NCBI GenBank assembly: GCA_002321895.1
Contig: DCMZ01000016.1
Coordinates: 138,664 to 202,663, forward strand
Direction of reading: 5' to 3'
Source of the DNA: Bdellovibrionaceae bacterium UBA1609
Lineage (GTDB): Bacteria > Bdellovibrionota > Bdellovibrionia > Bdellovibrionales > UBA1609
Length of the DNA stretch: 64,000 nucleotides
The position numbers and the translations under genes are program-made. The notes under the pieces were generated by a model. It ran no database searches and was not told the origin of the DNA. It worked only from the letters and a program-made list of their open reading frames with translations. Below are positions 44,010 through 52,790 of this stretch, piece by piece; position 1 is the stretch's first letter, and each line of letters begins with the position of its first letter.

Positions 44010-44882
44010 TTGAAAAAGAAATTAGTGATTCAAGCCTTAGTGGCTATTCTTGCTATTACTTGGGTTGTTATAGATGCCTCTGAACAGGACCGGAAAGATA
44101 GGTCTCAAAAAGTACTATGCTTCGAATGCAAATTGGACACTGCCGAGAAAATCGAAATTCAATTTCCAAATGGTCAATATATCAAGTTCGCAAAGGTTTC
44201 TGGGTTATGGAGAATGCAAGAGCCTTTTTCTGACAAGGCCTCCTATGCTGAACTCACATTGCTCGAAAATCTATTGAGCCGAGACTCAGTATTAACTTGG
44301 TTGGAGTCTGACCCCACTGTCAGTTTTAGTAAATACACCCTTAAGATGAATTGGGATGATTTAATTGAAGTGACTGTTGCAACCCAACAGGCCGTGGGTG
44401 GAAAGAATTTTGTTATGTTGGGTGATGGTCGCTATGCGGTGGTGAATTCAACTTGGTCTACGGTCATTCCCATTAGACCAGAGGAATGGGCCGATGATTT
44501 TGTGTTCGGTCAAGAAATTATGGAAATTCAGTCTATTGACTTTAGGTTTGGGGAAAATACTTTCTTGATAGAAAAAAGAGGAGAAGGTTGGGTCGATTCG
44601 CATGGTGTTGTCGCTAAAACCGGACAGGTGAATAAATATATTTCCGGACTTAGAGATCTGAAGGCGAAAAAGACTCAAAGAGTAGAGCCAGATCAAGATA
44701 CCTTTGTGTTTGCCAGGATAGAGTTGTCGGAGGGGCAGGTTCTGCAATTGAAGTACAAACAGGTTGATGAAGAAGTGTTTTTGTTCCGCGATGATCGTCC
44801 AATAGTTTTTATTGTGGATAGAGAGCAATTTGATAAGATGAAGTGGTCACGTGAGGACTTTGTAAAGTCGTTGAAGGAATAG
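44010..44882 (+). CDS. DUF4340-type membrane-anchored protein
   Basis: A 290-residue protein with an N-terminal membrane helix (KLVIQALVAILAITWVVI) and an extracytoplasmic domain with the DUF4340 pattern: KIEIQFPNGQYIKFAKVSGLWRM-like start (motif ISS: VSGLWRMQEP) and repeated strand-turn units. It begins with TTG one nt after the GldG-like stop. Such proteins usually follow Gld-type ABC genes and probably belong to the same complex. Function unknown. Confidence 0.75.
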   Translation: MKKKLVIQALVAILAITWVVIDASEQDRKDRSQKVLCFECKLDTAEKIEIQFPNGQYIKFAKVSGLWRMQEPFSDKASYAELTLLENLLSRDSVLTWLESDPTVSFSKYTLKMNWDDLIEVTVATQQAVGGKNFVMLGDGRYAVVNSTWSTVIPIRPEEWADDFVFGQEIMEIQSIDFRFGENTFLIEKRGEGWVDSHGVVAKTGQVNKYISGLRDLKAKKTQRVEPDQDTFVFARIELSEGQVLQLKYKQVDEEVFLFRDDRPIVFIVDREQFDKMKWSREDFVKSLKE

Positions 44883-44887
44883 ATGTT

Positions 44888-45871
44888 ATGGAAATTCAGA
44901 AGCAGACTCCCACTCGTGTGGATTTAGCCGGGGGAACCTTAGATTTTTGGCCGATCTATTTGTTGATTGATAAAGCGATGACCATCAATTGCTCTATCAG
45001 CATATTTTCTAATGTGAAACTGAGTTCAAGAGAAGATGGGGAAATCCATTGCAAGATAGAGAACCTTAATTTTGAAAAGACCTATAGTAATCATGACGAC
45101 TTTGTTAAATCTAAAGATCCAGAAGTTCTATTGGTTCAAGTGGTAGCAGAGTACTTCGGAGATGTTGGAGGATACTCAATTCGTACTCATTCTCAGTCCC
45201 CGGTCGGTGGTGGATTGGGTGGAAGCTCAAGTTTGTGTGTCGCTATCATTCAGGCTTACTTGCAAAAGACAGGTAAAACTTTAGAGCTTGTAGAGTTGGC
45301 GACATTAGCGGCTAATTTGGAAGCGAAGGTTTTGAAAACACCAACAGGTATGCAGGATCATTTCCCAGCGGCAAATGTGGGATTAAACTGCATTCGGTTT
45401 GGCGCTTTAGGGCCTGAAGTGGAAAACATTGACTTTGATTCCACATTTTTTAACAAAAGCTTTTTCTTGGTGGATACAGGTAAGGCTCATCACTCGGGAA
45501 TCAACAATTGGAGTGTTTTTAAATCTGTCATCGAAGGCGATCAAAAGGTCATTGCCGCTCTCAATGAGATCAATCGCATAACACATATGCTTTATGGAGT
45601 GTTAAAGGAAAAGCAGTATGATGCTTTGCCAGAGCTTTTTAATCAAGAATATGAAGCCCGAATTCAGCTAGCAAAGTGTTTTTCCAGCCCGGAAATTGAA
45701 AAATTAAGAGAGATCACTATGAACTCAGGGGCTTTATCCGTTAAAATATGTGGAGCCGGTGGCGGAGGATGTGTTCTGGTAATGACAGAGCCGAATACCA
45801 GACAGAGGGTAATGGAATCATGTCAAAACGAAAACTTTCAACCACTAGAGATTCAGTTTCTAACAAGTTGA
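44888..45871 (+). CDS. GHMP-family sugar kinase, HddA/galactokinase-like
   Basis: A 327-residue GHMP kinase. The first motif is TPTRVDLAGGTLDFWP, the ATP-binding loop is SPVGGGLGGSSSLCVAII (about 104-121) and the C-terminal motif is SVKICGAGGGGCVLVM. These place it near D-glycero-D-manno-heptose 7-phosphate kinase and related sugar kinases. A role in LPS heptose supply would fit the heptosyltransferases upstream in the window, but the substrate is not proven. It starts 6 nt after the DUF4340 gene; the DUF429 gene overlaps its 3' end by 52 nt. Confidence 0.82.
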   Translation: MEIQKQTPTRVDLAGGTLDFWPIYLLIDKAMTINCSISIFSNVKLSSREDGEIHCKIENLNFEKTYSNHDDFVKSKDPEVLLVQVVAEYFGDVGGYSIRTHSQSPVGGGLGGSSSLCVAIIQAYLQKTGKTLELVELATLAANLEAKVLKTPTGMQDHFPAANVGLNCIRFGALGPEVENIDFDSTFFNKSFFLVDTGKAHHSGINNWSVFKSVIEGDQKVIAALNEINRITHMLYGVLKEKQYDALPELFNQEYEARIQLAKCFSSPEIEKLREITMNSGALSVKICGAGGGGCVLVMTEPNTRQRVMESCQNENFQPLEIQFLTS

Positions 45872-46713
45872 AAGACGACTTAGATGTTAAAAGATTTGCG
45901 GGTATCTCATTAGCCGGAGGTAAAACGGACAAAGCTGCCATTGCCATCATGGAGTATTACCCAAAGCACCGGAAGGTGTTTCTTAGCCATTTAATTGATA
46001 AAATTAAAAGCGATGAAAAGATCTCAGGGGATTTGAAGATACATCAACATCTGACTCAGGATTTTCAGCCATTGAACCAGGTGGCCTTTGATGTCCCGTT
46101 AACTTTACCTAAGTGTTTAAGGTGCAGATTAAAATGTCCAGGGTATGAACTTTGTTCCGAGCCTGAAATTTCATGGTTGTGGGATTCTTATAATAAAAGG
46201 AATAAGCAGAAACGCCCCAAAAAGCTTTTTACTCCCTATACAGAGAGATGTACTGAAACCTATATTTCTAGCTCTTTAGAAGAGGCGTTTCATCCCTCAC
46301 ATGCTCTTGGAGCTAATTTAGCGCCAGTTTTTGCGAGAGGTCAGTTCATCCAGCGTCGACTCAAGTTAAAGACCATGGAGGTTTATCCTCGCCTCAGTTT
46401 ATGGCGTATTGGGAGATCTTTAGGGATTCAGAAGTCCTATCTGAGAAGTCATAAGCACTCCGTAGAAGGGGAAACCATACGTAGAGCCATCTTAGAGAAA
46501 CTTTCAGAAAAGAACGTGGCATTCCTCTATAGCCAAGATGTTCGATTGATGGTTTCAGACAGTCACTGCTTTGATGCGTTCATATGTGCTTTCACCGCAA
46601 TACTTAAGTCTGTGAAGCAGTGTGAGGCAAAGCCAAAGGGTTATCCTAAATCCGAAGGGTGGGTAGAGTTTCCAGCAAAGAAGATTGATTGGAAGTGGTG
46701 CCAGGGTGAATAA
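45820..46713 (+). CDS. DUF429-family protein (predicted RNase H-fold)
   Basis: A 297-residue protein with the DUF429 pattern: a beginning FAGISLAGGKTDKAAIAIM, then VAFDVPLTLP and a late SDSHCFDAFICAFTA. The Asp residues of these blocks sit where an RNase H-type fold places its metal ligands. A Cys-rich block (CLRCRLKCPGYELC) near residue 110 could bind a metal. The start is the ATG at 45820, within the GHMP gene; the frame upstream of it is only an extension. Biochemical role of the family is unknown. Confidence 0.75.
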   Translation: MSKRKLSTTRDSVSNKLKDDLDVKRFAGISLAGGKTDKAAIAIMEYYPKHRKVFLSHLIDKIKSDEKISGDLKIHQHLTQDFQPLNQVAFDVPLTLPKCLRCRLKCPGYELCSEPEISWLWDSYNKRNKQKRPKKLFTPYTERCTETYISSSLEEAFHPSHALGANLAPVFARGQFIQRRLKLKTMEVYPRLSLWRIGRSLGIQKSYLRSHKHSVEGETIRRAILEKLSEKNVAFLYSQDVRLMVSDSHCFDAFICAFTAILKSVKQCEAKPKGYPKSEGWVEFPAKKIDWKWCQGE

Positions 46714-46720
46714 TAACCCC

Positions 46721-47656
46721 ATGAAGTTTCTTTTCGTTTTTGTCTTCATTCAAACTCTAAGCTGTCTTTCTTGGGCAAGGGATATACAGCTTTTCCGTAG
46801 GGTCACCGTGTTTCCGTTAAAAGTGGAGTCGGAGCTTTTTGAAGTTGCCGAGAAGGCGTGGTGGGAAGTTCGAGGTGAATTGACTAAGGATAAGCGGTTT
46901 CTAGTAGCTACGAAGTCTTTTTTGAGTAAAAAAGATGCCTTTCAGCCCAGAGGAGAATTGTCTCCTTCGGATGTGATTATTTTAGGGCGATTGCTAGATG
47001 CCCATGTTTTAGTGAGTATTGAATTAGACCATAGAGTTTTAAAGTTTAGGGCCTATGAGGGAGAGTATGGGCAGGTGGTTTGGCAGGGAGAAAGAAAACT
47101 TCATCCCTCAATTCCAGCTTCCGAGCAGCTGCCTAAACTGTCCAAACTGCTTATTCAGGATTTTGTTTCCATTTGGCCTTACCAGGGGTTTGTTTTTGAA
47201 GATCGGTTTATAGGCCAAACCGTTTATCAAGAGGGTGATAAAAGTTTAGTTAAAGTTCAAGTGGGGTTGAGTTCCGAAATGTTACCTGGCGATCCCGTGG
47301 ATTTTATATCCCTAAAAGCTACAAGCCTAAGACCACTTTTCGATGGAGGAGTGAAGGAGAGCTTGGTGGGGGTAGGGAAAGTGGTTTACGTGGATAATGA
47401 AGTTGTGACTGTTGAGATATCTAAAGTGATTGGAACTTCTAAATTAGAAACAGGTACACTTGCAAAATTTCCAAAAGAGTATCAGAGACTCAGAGATATT
47501 TTTGAGGGTGAAACCAGTGATCTGCCTACTGTAAGTGCGCATTCTACGAAAGAGGGATTGCCTCCCAGGGAACGAGAAATTGAAGAAAAGAAATCATTAA
47601 CGACTTCTCTTGCGTTCATCGGTAGTTTGGCCGTATTTTTGATTTTAGCACTGTAG
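46721..47656 (+). CDS. Secreted or membrane-anchored protein, unknown
   Basis: A 311-residue protein with a Sec signal (MKFLFVFVFIQTLSCLSWA), a soluble domain, a Pro/Glu-rich stretch near 285 and a C-terminal transmembrane helix (LAFIGSLAVFLILAL). The beta-rich middle contains repeated KVVYVDNEVVTVEI-like strands. An in-frame GTG at 46706 is a possible alternative start; the ATG at 46721 gives the cleaner signal peptide. It lies 7 nt after the DUF429 gene. I do not recognise the family. Confidence 0.65.
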   Translation: MKFLFVFVFIQTLSCLSWARDIQLFRRVTVFPLKVESELFEVAEKAWWEVRGELTKDKRFLVATKSFLSKKDAFQPRGELSPSDVIILGRLLDAHVLVSIELDHRVLKFRAYEGEYGQVVWQGERKLHPSIPASEQLPKLSKLLIQDFVSIWPYQGFVFEDRFIGQTVYQEGDKSLVKVQVGLSSEMLPGDPVDFISLKATSLRPLFDGGVKESLVGVGKVVYVDNEVVTVEISKVIGTSKLETGTLAKFPKEYQRLRDIFEGETSDLPTVSAHSTKEGLPPREREIEEKKSLTTSLAFIGSLAVFLILAL

Positions 47657-47664
47657 AGGAAAGT

Positions 47665-48744
47665 ATGTCGGATTGGCGAGATAGAGCAGAGGTAATGGGG
47701 GACGTCGTCTTCTTTTCCTATAATAAGCCTAAAATTGAGTTACAATCCGAAGAAGTTTTCGTTTGGGATTTAGATAAAACCTACCTGGATACAAAATTCG
47801 AGACCGTGAAAGGGCTGATTAGAACAGCCATGGAAAAGGCGTTTCAAAAGAAGAACGTACCGGGCACAGCCTCTCTAGCACTTGCTTTAAAAGATTATGT
47901 CGAGGAAAAGTACAAAGATAATAAAGGGCTAGCAATCTATTTTATTACGGCGTCTCCTCCGCAACTTGAGTCTAAAATTCATGAAAAAGTTCAATTGGAT
48001 GGGGTGGAACCCTACGGAATCTTTTGCAAAGATAATATGCAGAACTTGAGGCCAAAGCGTCTGTGGCGTTTAACAAAACAAGTGGGCTATAAGTTGCAAG
48101 CTCTCATGCAGATGCGGATTCGCCTAAAAGATAATGTTCGTCAAATTTTATGGGGCGATGACTCCGAGTCGGATGCCGTGATCTACTCACTTTATTCAGA
48201 TATATGTGCTCGAAGGCGATCAAAAGATGAATTGAAGGCGATTTTGCGGCACTTCCATGTGGTGGGCAGCCAAATGGACACAATTTTTTCACTACAAGAG
48301 CAAATTCCCGCGGATGACCCTGTAGAGAAAATCTATATTAATTTAGCTGATGATACGGATTCAGAGTATTACCTAAAGTTTGGCCGACGTCTTATGCCGA
48401 GTTTTAATAGTTTTCAAACGGCATTGGATCTACATCAAGATCGTCGCCTTGGTTTTGATCAACTGTTGTCGGTCGCCCAAGATCTTTTGACCAATTTTGA
48501 GTTCACTCGAGATGAACTGGAGTGGAGTATTGATGATTTGGTTCGACGGAAGATTCTATCTTTCGAAACAGTTGAAGCGATACTTCCTAAGTTAAAAGAA
48601 CATGGGATGATTCATGAGCTCTTTAGTTTATCTATGATTCCCAAGGCGGCGGTGACTCAGGTGGGTGGAAGGGTCTATGAGTTGGAAGGTACTTTCGAGC
48701 CTTGGGTTCCAGAACTTATAGATTACACACACGATTATCGATAA
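47665..48744 (+). CDS. App1-like HAD phosphatase (DUF2183)
   Basis: A 359-residue protein. The HAD nucleophile motif is VFVWDLDKTYLDT (about 30-42), with a later ITASPP motif and GDDSESDAVIYSLYSDIC, which matches the GDSxxxDPEIY block of the App1/DUF2183 phosphatidate phosphatases. The catalytic Asp pair reads DLD as in App1 relatives. It starts 8 nt after the previous stop, behind AGAGGAAAG. No signal peptide, so a cytoplasmic enzyme acting at the membrane is likely. Substrate is inferred from the family. Confidence 0.78.
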   Translation: MSDWRDRAEVMGDVVFFSYNKPKIELQSEEVFVWDLDKTYLDTKFETVKGLIRTAMEKAFQKKNVPGTASLALALKDYVEEKYKDNKGLAIYFITASPPQLESKIHEKVQLDGVEPYGIFCKDNMQNLRPKRLWRLTKQVGYKLQALMQMRIRLKDNVRQILWGDDSESDAVIYSLYSDICARRRSKDELKAILRHFHVVGSQMDTIFSLQEQIPADDPVEKIYINLADDTDSEYYLKFGRRLMPSFNSFQTALDLHQDRRLGFDQLLSVAQDLLTNFEFTRDELEWSIDDLVRRKILSFETVEAILPKLKEHGMIHELFSLSMIPKAAVTQVGGRVYELEGTFEPWVPELIDYTHDYR

Positions 48745-48769
48745 ATGGCTGTGGGAAGCCGATCTGGTT

Positions 48770-49657
48770 TCACTCAAAGTCTATGGGGTAGGAGCGATAT
48801 ACGGGTCTGCCTTCAAAAGATTGGATTTTTAATCGGGCCAATACCGACTTTACACAGCTGACCAATGCGACATCACTAATTTCACTCTTTATAATTTTGA
48901 TTTCTTTTACTTCGCCCTCAGGAACTACTTTTATGCCTACAAGAATTTGACCGGAAAGAGGGCCAACATCCTTAATTCGATTGGCTTGGCATCGAGCAAA
49001 GTCAGTACTCATTTCTTGCATGGATTGATCGAGGTATTGATCAATGGTCTCCTCGGTGATTTTCTTTATGTTGGGCTGTGAGGCAGAGGAGTTGTTTTCA
49101 TTGTCCTGTAAGAGATTGGCAGGTTTAACCACAATTCCTAAGGCTTTTCTGGGCGATTGTGGATCAATTAAGGCCATACCCTCTTGTTGTGTGATCGAAA
49201 AAGTTTGTAATTGACCATTTTGAATTAAAAAGAGCTGGCCCTTTCTTACGTCTTTTGCAGAGGCCACCTGTCCAGACTCTAGGTGAAAGAAAATTGGGCT
49301 TGTGGATTTATTGACATCCCAGAGCTCTAAAAAAAATCGGCTATTGGAACTTAAGGTGGCTTGAGTACCAGAATTTAAAAACTCCAATTCAAGCTGACCC
49401 TTCATATCATTGGAAACGCTATCGAGGTGGAATAATTGATCTCCGGTAAATAGGGCTTTTGGTTCTCCCACCTGACTGTGTTGCCTTAACCATCGCCCTT
49501 GAATAGATACCACCTTGGCTAATGGAAGCTTTGAACTTGGATGTAGGGCAGAATAAATTTCTTCAGGGGGCGTCGGGCCGGGTTTAAATATGGAGTAACC
49601 CGCAATGGCTATTGCAATGATGGAACAGGTTACTCCTACGATAGAGCTGCCACGCAT
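48770..49657 (-). CDS. FecR-like / AgmX (TonB-like) C-terminal domain protein
   Basis: A 295-residue protein with an N-terminal membrane helix (IVGVTCSIIAIAIAGYSIF). Residues about 45-175 resemble a FecR domain (VVSIQGRWLRQH, then beta strands with LFTGDQL and LESGQVAS). The C-terminal part (about 210-295) resembles the AgmX/PglI or TonB C-terminal domain: ILVGIKVVPEGEVKEIKI and a conserved Cys pair (CQ...SCVKSVL) before the last strand. In related bacteria such proteins work with envelope or motility complexes. It follows secG by 8 nt. Role unknown. Confidence 0.75.
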   Translation of the reverse strand: MRGSSIVGVTCSIIAIAIAGYSIFKPGPTPPEEIYSALHPSSKLPLAKVVSIQGRWLRQHSQVGEPKALFTGDQLFHLDSVSNDMKGQLELEFLNSGTQATLSSNSRFFLELWDVNKSTSPIFFHLESGQVASAKDVRKGQLFLIQNGQLQTFSITQQEGMALIDPQSPRKALGIVVKPANLLQDNENNSSASQPNIKKITEETIDQYLDQSMQEMSTDFARCQANRIKDVGPLSGQILVGIKVVPEGEVKEIKIIKSEISDVALVSCVKSVLARLKIQSFEGRPVYRSYPIDFE

Positions 49658-49665
49658 ATTGGAAT

Positions 49666-50031
49666 TTAGTTTCCAGCAGGAGTGGGCTCAGTAGCGCCCT
49701 CTTGAGGAGCTTCCGAAGTTCCTAAGTTTGCAGGGTTTTCAGCCGGAGCGGATTCGGTCGTTTGAGTGGGGATATAATTATCCATAACACTGTCCGACTT
49801 CTTACTTGTGATCCAAACTAAGGCTAAACAACTACAAGCAAAACAAATAGCCACCCATTTAGTTGCTGTAATTAGAAAGTTTCCACCACCGGAGCCACCA
49901 AAAACGTTACTGGAGCCACCGCCGCCGCCAAACATGCCCATGGCTCCACCTTTGGAGTCCTGTAGCAAGACGAGTCCGATCAATGCGACAACAAAAACGA
50001 TATGTAGAATAGATAAAAAAGTAATGGCCAT
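49666..50031 (-). CDS. secG: Preprotein translocase subunit SecG
   Basis: A 121-residue SecG. Two transmembrane helices (about 3-22 and 53-72) flank a glycine-rich loop (GGAMGMFGGGGGSSNVFGGSG), and the tail is Ala/Pro/Glu-rich. LIGLVLLQDSKGGAMG is the family signature. It assists SecYE-mediated export. GAGGAGG lies nine nt before the ATG. It sits between a REC-GAF gene and the AgmX-like gene, not beside tpiA as in many genomes. Confidence 0.93.
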   Translation of the reverse strand: MAITFLSILHIVFVVALIGLVLLQDSKGGAMGMFGGGGGSSNVFGGSGGGNFLITATKWVAICFACSCLALVWITSKKSDSVMDNYIPTQTTESAPAENPANLGTSEAPQEGATEPTPAGN

Positions 50032-50109
50032 TTTGTTTGGTCCTCCTCAGAGACGACGCAGTATAGGGGATGTGGCCCGCCATGTCTAATGGTTTTTCTA
50101 GCCGCAGCT

Positions 50110-51066
50110 TTAGGCGGCCGAGGACTTAACTACATGTAATTGTTGATGATTGCTATGGCTGAGCGCCAAGCTAATGACCTGAGAGGCGATTTCCACAAAG
50201 CGAATTTCGCTTTCTTTGAAGGTGGATTTGGTGTTGGGGAACTTCAATGTCAGCACGCCGTAGAATTCACTGTTTTTAAACAGAGGGCAAACGATCATGG
50301 AGTTGAAGTTTATGTTCTTAAAATGCTTTTTGATAAAGTTCAGGTTGGCATCGTTCTCAATGTTTTCAATGGCAATGATTCTGGGGTTGTGCTTCACCTG
50401 AAGAATTTCAGGGTACTTACTCAAATCTAGCTCGAAATCTGTAAAATTCCTATCATCGTGGGAAGTACGTACGATTCCAGTTTGCTCATCAAAGACTTCA
50501 ACCACATTACAGCGCACGCACTTGGATTTTAAACTCAGCATCTGGCAAATTTTGAATAGGGTTTCGCTAATGCCACTATCCACATGCAAAGCTTGCTTTA
50601 AAAGCAGATGAATGAGGTGAAGTGTTTTAGTGTCATCGGGAACAAAGGCTAAGTTGTTAGCTTCTAATTCAGGAAGGGTTTTCAGACTCTGGCAGTGAAA
50701 TAAGAGTCTTTGAACCAGCTGTTCTTTATCAAAAGGCTTAACTATGTAGTCGTTCACACCCTGATCAATAGCCACTTTGATATTTTCCACCTGGTTGTGA
50801 GCAGACATCACAATAAAATGCGGTTGATTATCTTTTAATCCGGGATTCTCGTTAATGATACGTAGGAGATCTAATCCGCTACCGTCGGGAAGGATTAAAT
50901 CACACAAAATGAGTTTGGGTCCCCACTCAATGAGCGCTTCACGGCCCTGTTTGAGCGAGCTGGTGGAGCGCACTTCAAATCCGTGATTTTCTAAATAATT
51001 TTCTAGCTGTCGACTTAGTTGCCAATCATGATCAACAACCAATAGCTTCACATTTTCCTTGCTCAT
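50110..51066 (-). CDS. Response regulator with REC and GAF-like domains
   Basis: A 318-residue protein. The receiver domain (about 5-125) has phospho-Asp 56 in ILCDLILPDGSG and Lys in YIVKPF. The rest (about 160-305) resembles a GAF domain (CQMLSLKSKCVRCNVVEVFD, then FNSMIVCPLFKNSEFYGVL). There is no DNA-binding or catalytic output, so it probably signals through protein contact. No SD is visible before the ATG at 51066. It is divergent from tmk and upstream of secG. Its partner kinase is not in the window. Confidence 0.85.
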   Translation of the reverse strand: MSKENVKLLVVDHDWQLSRQLENYLENHGFEVRSTSSLKQGREALIEWGPKLILCDLILPDGSGLDLLRIINENPGLKDNQPHFIVMSAHNQVENIKVAIDQGVNDYIVKPFDKEQLVQRLLFHCQSLKTLPELEANNLAFVPDDTKTLHLIHLLLKQALHVDSGISETLFKICQMLSLKSKCVRCNVVEVFDEQTGIVRTSHDDRNFTDFELDLSKYPEILQVKHNPRIIAIENIENDANLNFIKKHFKNINFNSMIVCPLFKNSEFYGVLTLKFPNTKSTFKESEIRFVEIASQVISLALSHSNHQQLHVVKSSAA

Positions 51067-51122
51067 CTTAATAGGTATCGGATTCTATTGTGAAAAGGTT
51101 GACTCGACCTCGCCTTTGGTCG

Positions 51123-51177
51123 AACCCAGTTAACGCCCTGCTTATAGGCTGTAAAATGGTGTCACTTTCACTGGGTT
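51123..51177 (+). promoter_or_regulatory. tmk promoter flanked by an inverted repeat
   Basis: TTAACG (51130-51135), 16-nt spacer, TAAAAT (51152-51157). AACCCAGT (51123-51130) and ACTGGGTT (51170-51177) form a perfect 8-bp inverted repeat around it. TCGACC/GGTCGA (51104-51109, 51118-51123) lies just upstream. Confidence 0.4.
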
Positions 51178-51195
51178 AGGGGTATCCATCTACCT

Positions 51196-51831
51196 ATGGC
51201 TTTTATTGTATTTGAAGGTATAGACGGTTCGGGAAAATCCACACTGATCCAAGGGCTTTGCGAGACCTTAGTTCAGCAAAATATTCCATTCAAAACCACC
51301 CGTGAACCGGGAGGAACTCCTCTGGCCGAGGAGATTCGATCTCTATTGCTTCGAATTGAAGACGAAGTGCCACATCCAAGAACAGAATTGTTACTTTATC
51401 AGGCCTCACGGGCTCAGCATGTAGAAAATGTAATACGTCCTCATCTCGAATCGGGAGATTGGGTATTGTGTGACCGCTTCACTTCAAGTTCATTGGCTTT
51501 TCAGGCAGGTGGTCGAAAATTAAATGAAGAAAAGATTCGTCAACTCAATGATTATGCCACAGATGGGTTAAGTCCCGATTTGTGGGTTCTTTTGGACCTC
51601 ACTGTGGAGGAGAGTGAAAAGCGTCGCCAGCACAGAACGGACAGTGGTGGGCTGGATGCGGATCGCTTTGAACGAGAACGTTTCGAGTTCCATCAGTCTG
51701 TGAGGAACCATTATTTAAAACAGGCGAGTTCTGAACCAGAAAAATGGTTGGTGATCGATGCTTCTCATCCGCCGGCTCAGGTTCTTGCCCAATTGTTATC
51801 TACCTTGAAAGAGAAAGGTTGGCTGTCATAA
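51196..51831 (+). CDS. tmk: Thymidylate kinase
   Basis: A 211-residue kinase that phosphorylates dTMP. The P-loop is FEGIDGSGKSTL, followed by TTREPGGTPLAEEIR, the DR motif WVLCDRFTSSSLAFQ and a lid region with RRQHRTDSGGLDADRFE. Length is normal. holB overlaps the 3' end. Confidence 0.95.
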   Translation: MAFIVFEGIDGSGKSTLIQGLCETLVQQNIPFKTTREPGGTPLAEEIRSLLLRIEDEVPHPRTELLLYQASRAQHVENVIRPHLESGDWVLCDRFTSSSLAFQAGGRKLNEEKIRQLNDYATDGLSPDLWVLLDLTVEESEKRRQHRTDSGGLDADRFERERFEFHQSVRNHYLKQASSEPEKWLVIDASHPPAQVLAQLLSTLKEKGWLS

Positions 51832-52790
51832 AACTTCAAATCGTTGGGCATCAGGGGCCACTTAAAAAGTTGATTGAGCTACAGGATCGGGATCGCATCC
51901 CGCCCACATTAATTTTTGCGGGCCCAGAAGGGGTTGGTAAAAAACGTGCGGCTTTGGCTTGGGTTCAGCGGATGTTTTGCTCTGAGGTTTCCGCCTGCGG
52001 TGAGTGTGGGCATTGCCAACGTGTGGCTCAGCAGCAGCATGAGCGTTTACTTTTAGTTTCTCCCTCTGGAACGCAGATCAAAGTGGAACAGGCTCAACAA
52101 ATTTTGAGTTTTATTCGGTTGCGAACCGAGCAAGGTCTGCGATTTGTAGTTATAGACGAGGCTCATTTGATGAATTCTCAAACCAGCAATGCATTGTTAA
52201 AATCTTTAGAGGAACCACCAGAGGGTGTACATTTTATTTTAGTCTCTTCTTTGGCCTCGGGCCTGTTGGCAACCATTCGTTCTCGATCGCAAACCGTCCA
52301 ATTTGGAGGACTGTCGGATCAAGATCTTAAAGCGATTGTACCTCATGCTGAAGATTGGAAAATTCGATCAGCTCAGGGGAGCGTAGCTCGGTTACTTAAA
52401 CTGGAAGATGATGATTTTACCGAATTGCGAGAAGAGGCGCAGAGATGGATTAAGAATCTTGCTGAGCAAAAAAATCTAATGCAATTGAATTTAGAGAAGC
52501 CCATTTGGGACGATAAAGAGTCTATTTTTAAATTTGTTAGGGTGATGCAACAGCTTGTACGAGATCACCTTTATAGAGATCACTCGCTAGAGCCTCTGAT
52601 TCATGGAGATGCCGGTCAAGACAAGGATGCTATTTCTTCCCGTCGATGGGATGAGATCTTTCAGAAGTTAATTGTTTTAGAAAGAGATTTGCTGGCTCAT
52701 AGAGATCGCAAACTTGCTATGGAAGACCTCGTAATACATTTTCAATCAGAGCTAGGCTCTGTAAATGGGAGTCCGCATGGGTTGGCTTGA
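51819..52790 (+). CDS. holB: DNA polymerase III delta' subunit
   Basis: A 323-residue clamp-loader subunit. The Walker-A-like loop is FAGPEGVGKKRAAL, the zinc module is CSEVSACGECGHCQ, and TSNALLKSLEEPPEGVHFIL and TIRSRSQ mark the ATPase fold. Delta' itself does not hydrolyse ATP; it helps load the sliding clamp. The best start is the TTG at 51819 (frame L-A-V-I-K-L-Q), overlapping tmk by 13 nt; a longer in-frame start at 51744 lies inside tmk and adds an unrelated peptide. tatD follows with an overlap. Confidence 0.9.
   Translation: MAVIKLQIVGHQGPLKKLIELQDRDRIPPTLIFAGPEGVGKKRAALAWVQRMFCSEVSACGECGHCQRVAQQQHERLLLVSPSGTQIKVEQAQQILSFIRLRTEQGLRFVVIDEAHLMNSQTSNALLKSLEEPPEGVHFILVSSLASGLLATIRSRSQTVQFGGLSDQDLKAIVPHAEDWKIRSAQGSVARLLKLEDDDFTELREEAQRWIKNLAEQKNLMQLNLEKPIWDDKESIFKFVRVMQQLVRDHLYRDHSLEPLIHGDAGQDKDAISSRRWDEIFQKLIVLERDLLAHRDRKLAMEDLVIHFQSELGSVNGSPHGLA

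Noticed and set aside
50102..50123. GC-rich inverted repeat over the stop codon of the REC-GAF gene as a terminator
   Set aside because: The stem is only five pairs and is followed by TAGAAAAACC on the transcribed strand, with no T-run; secG probably continues the operon.
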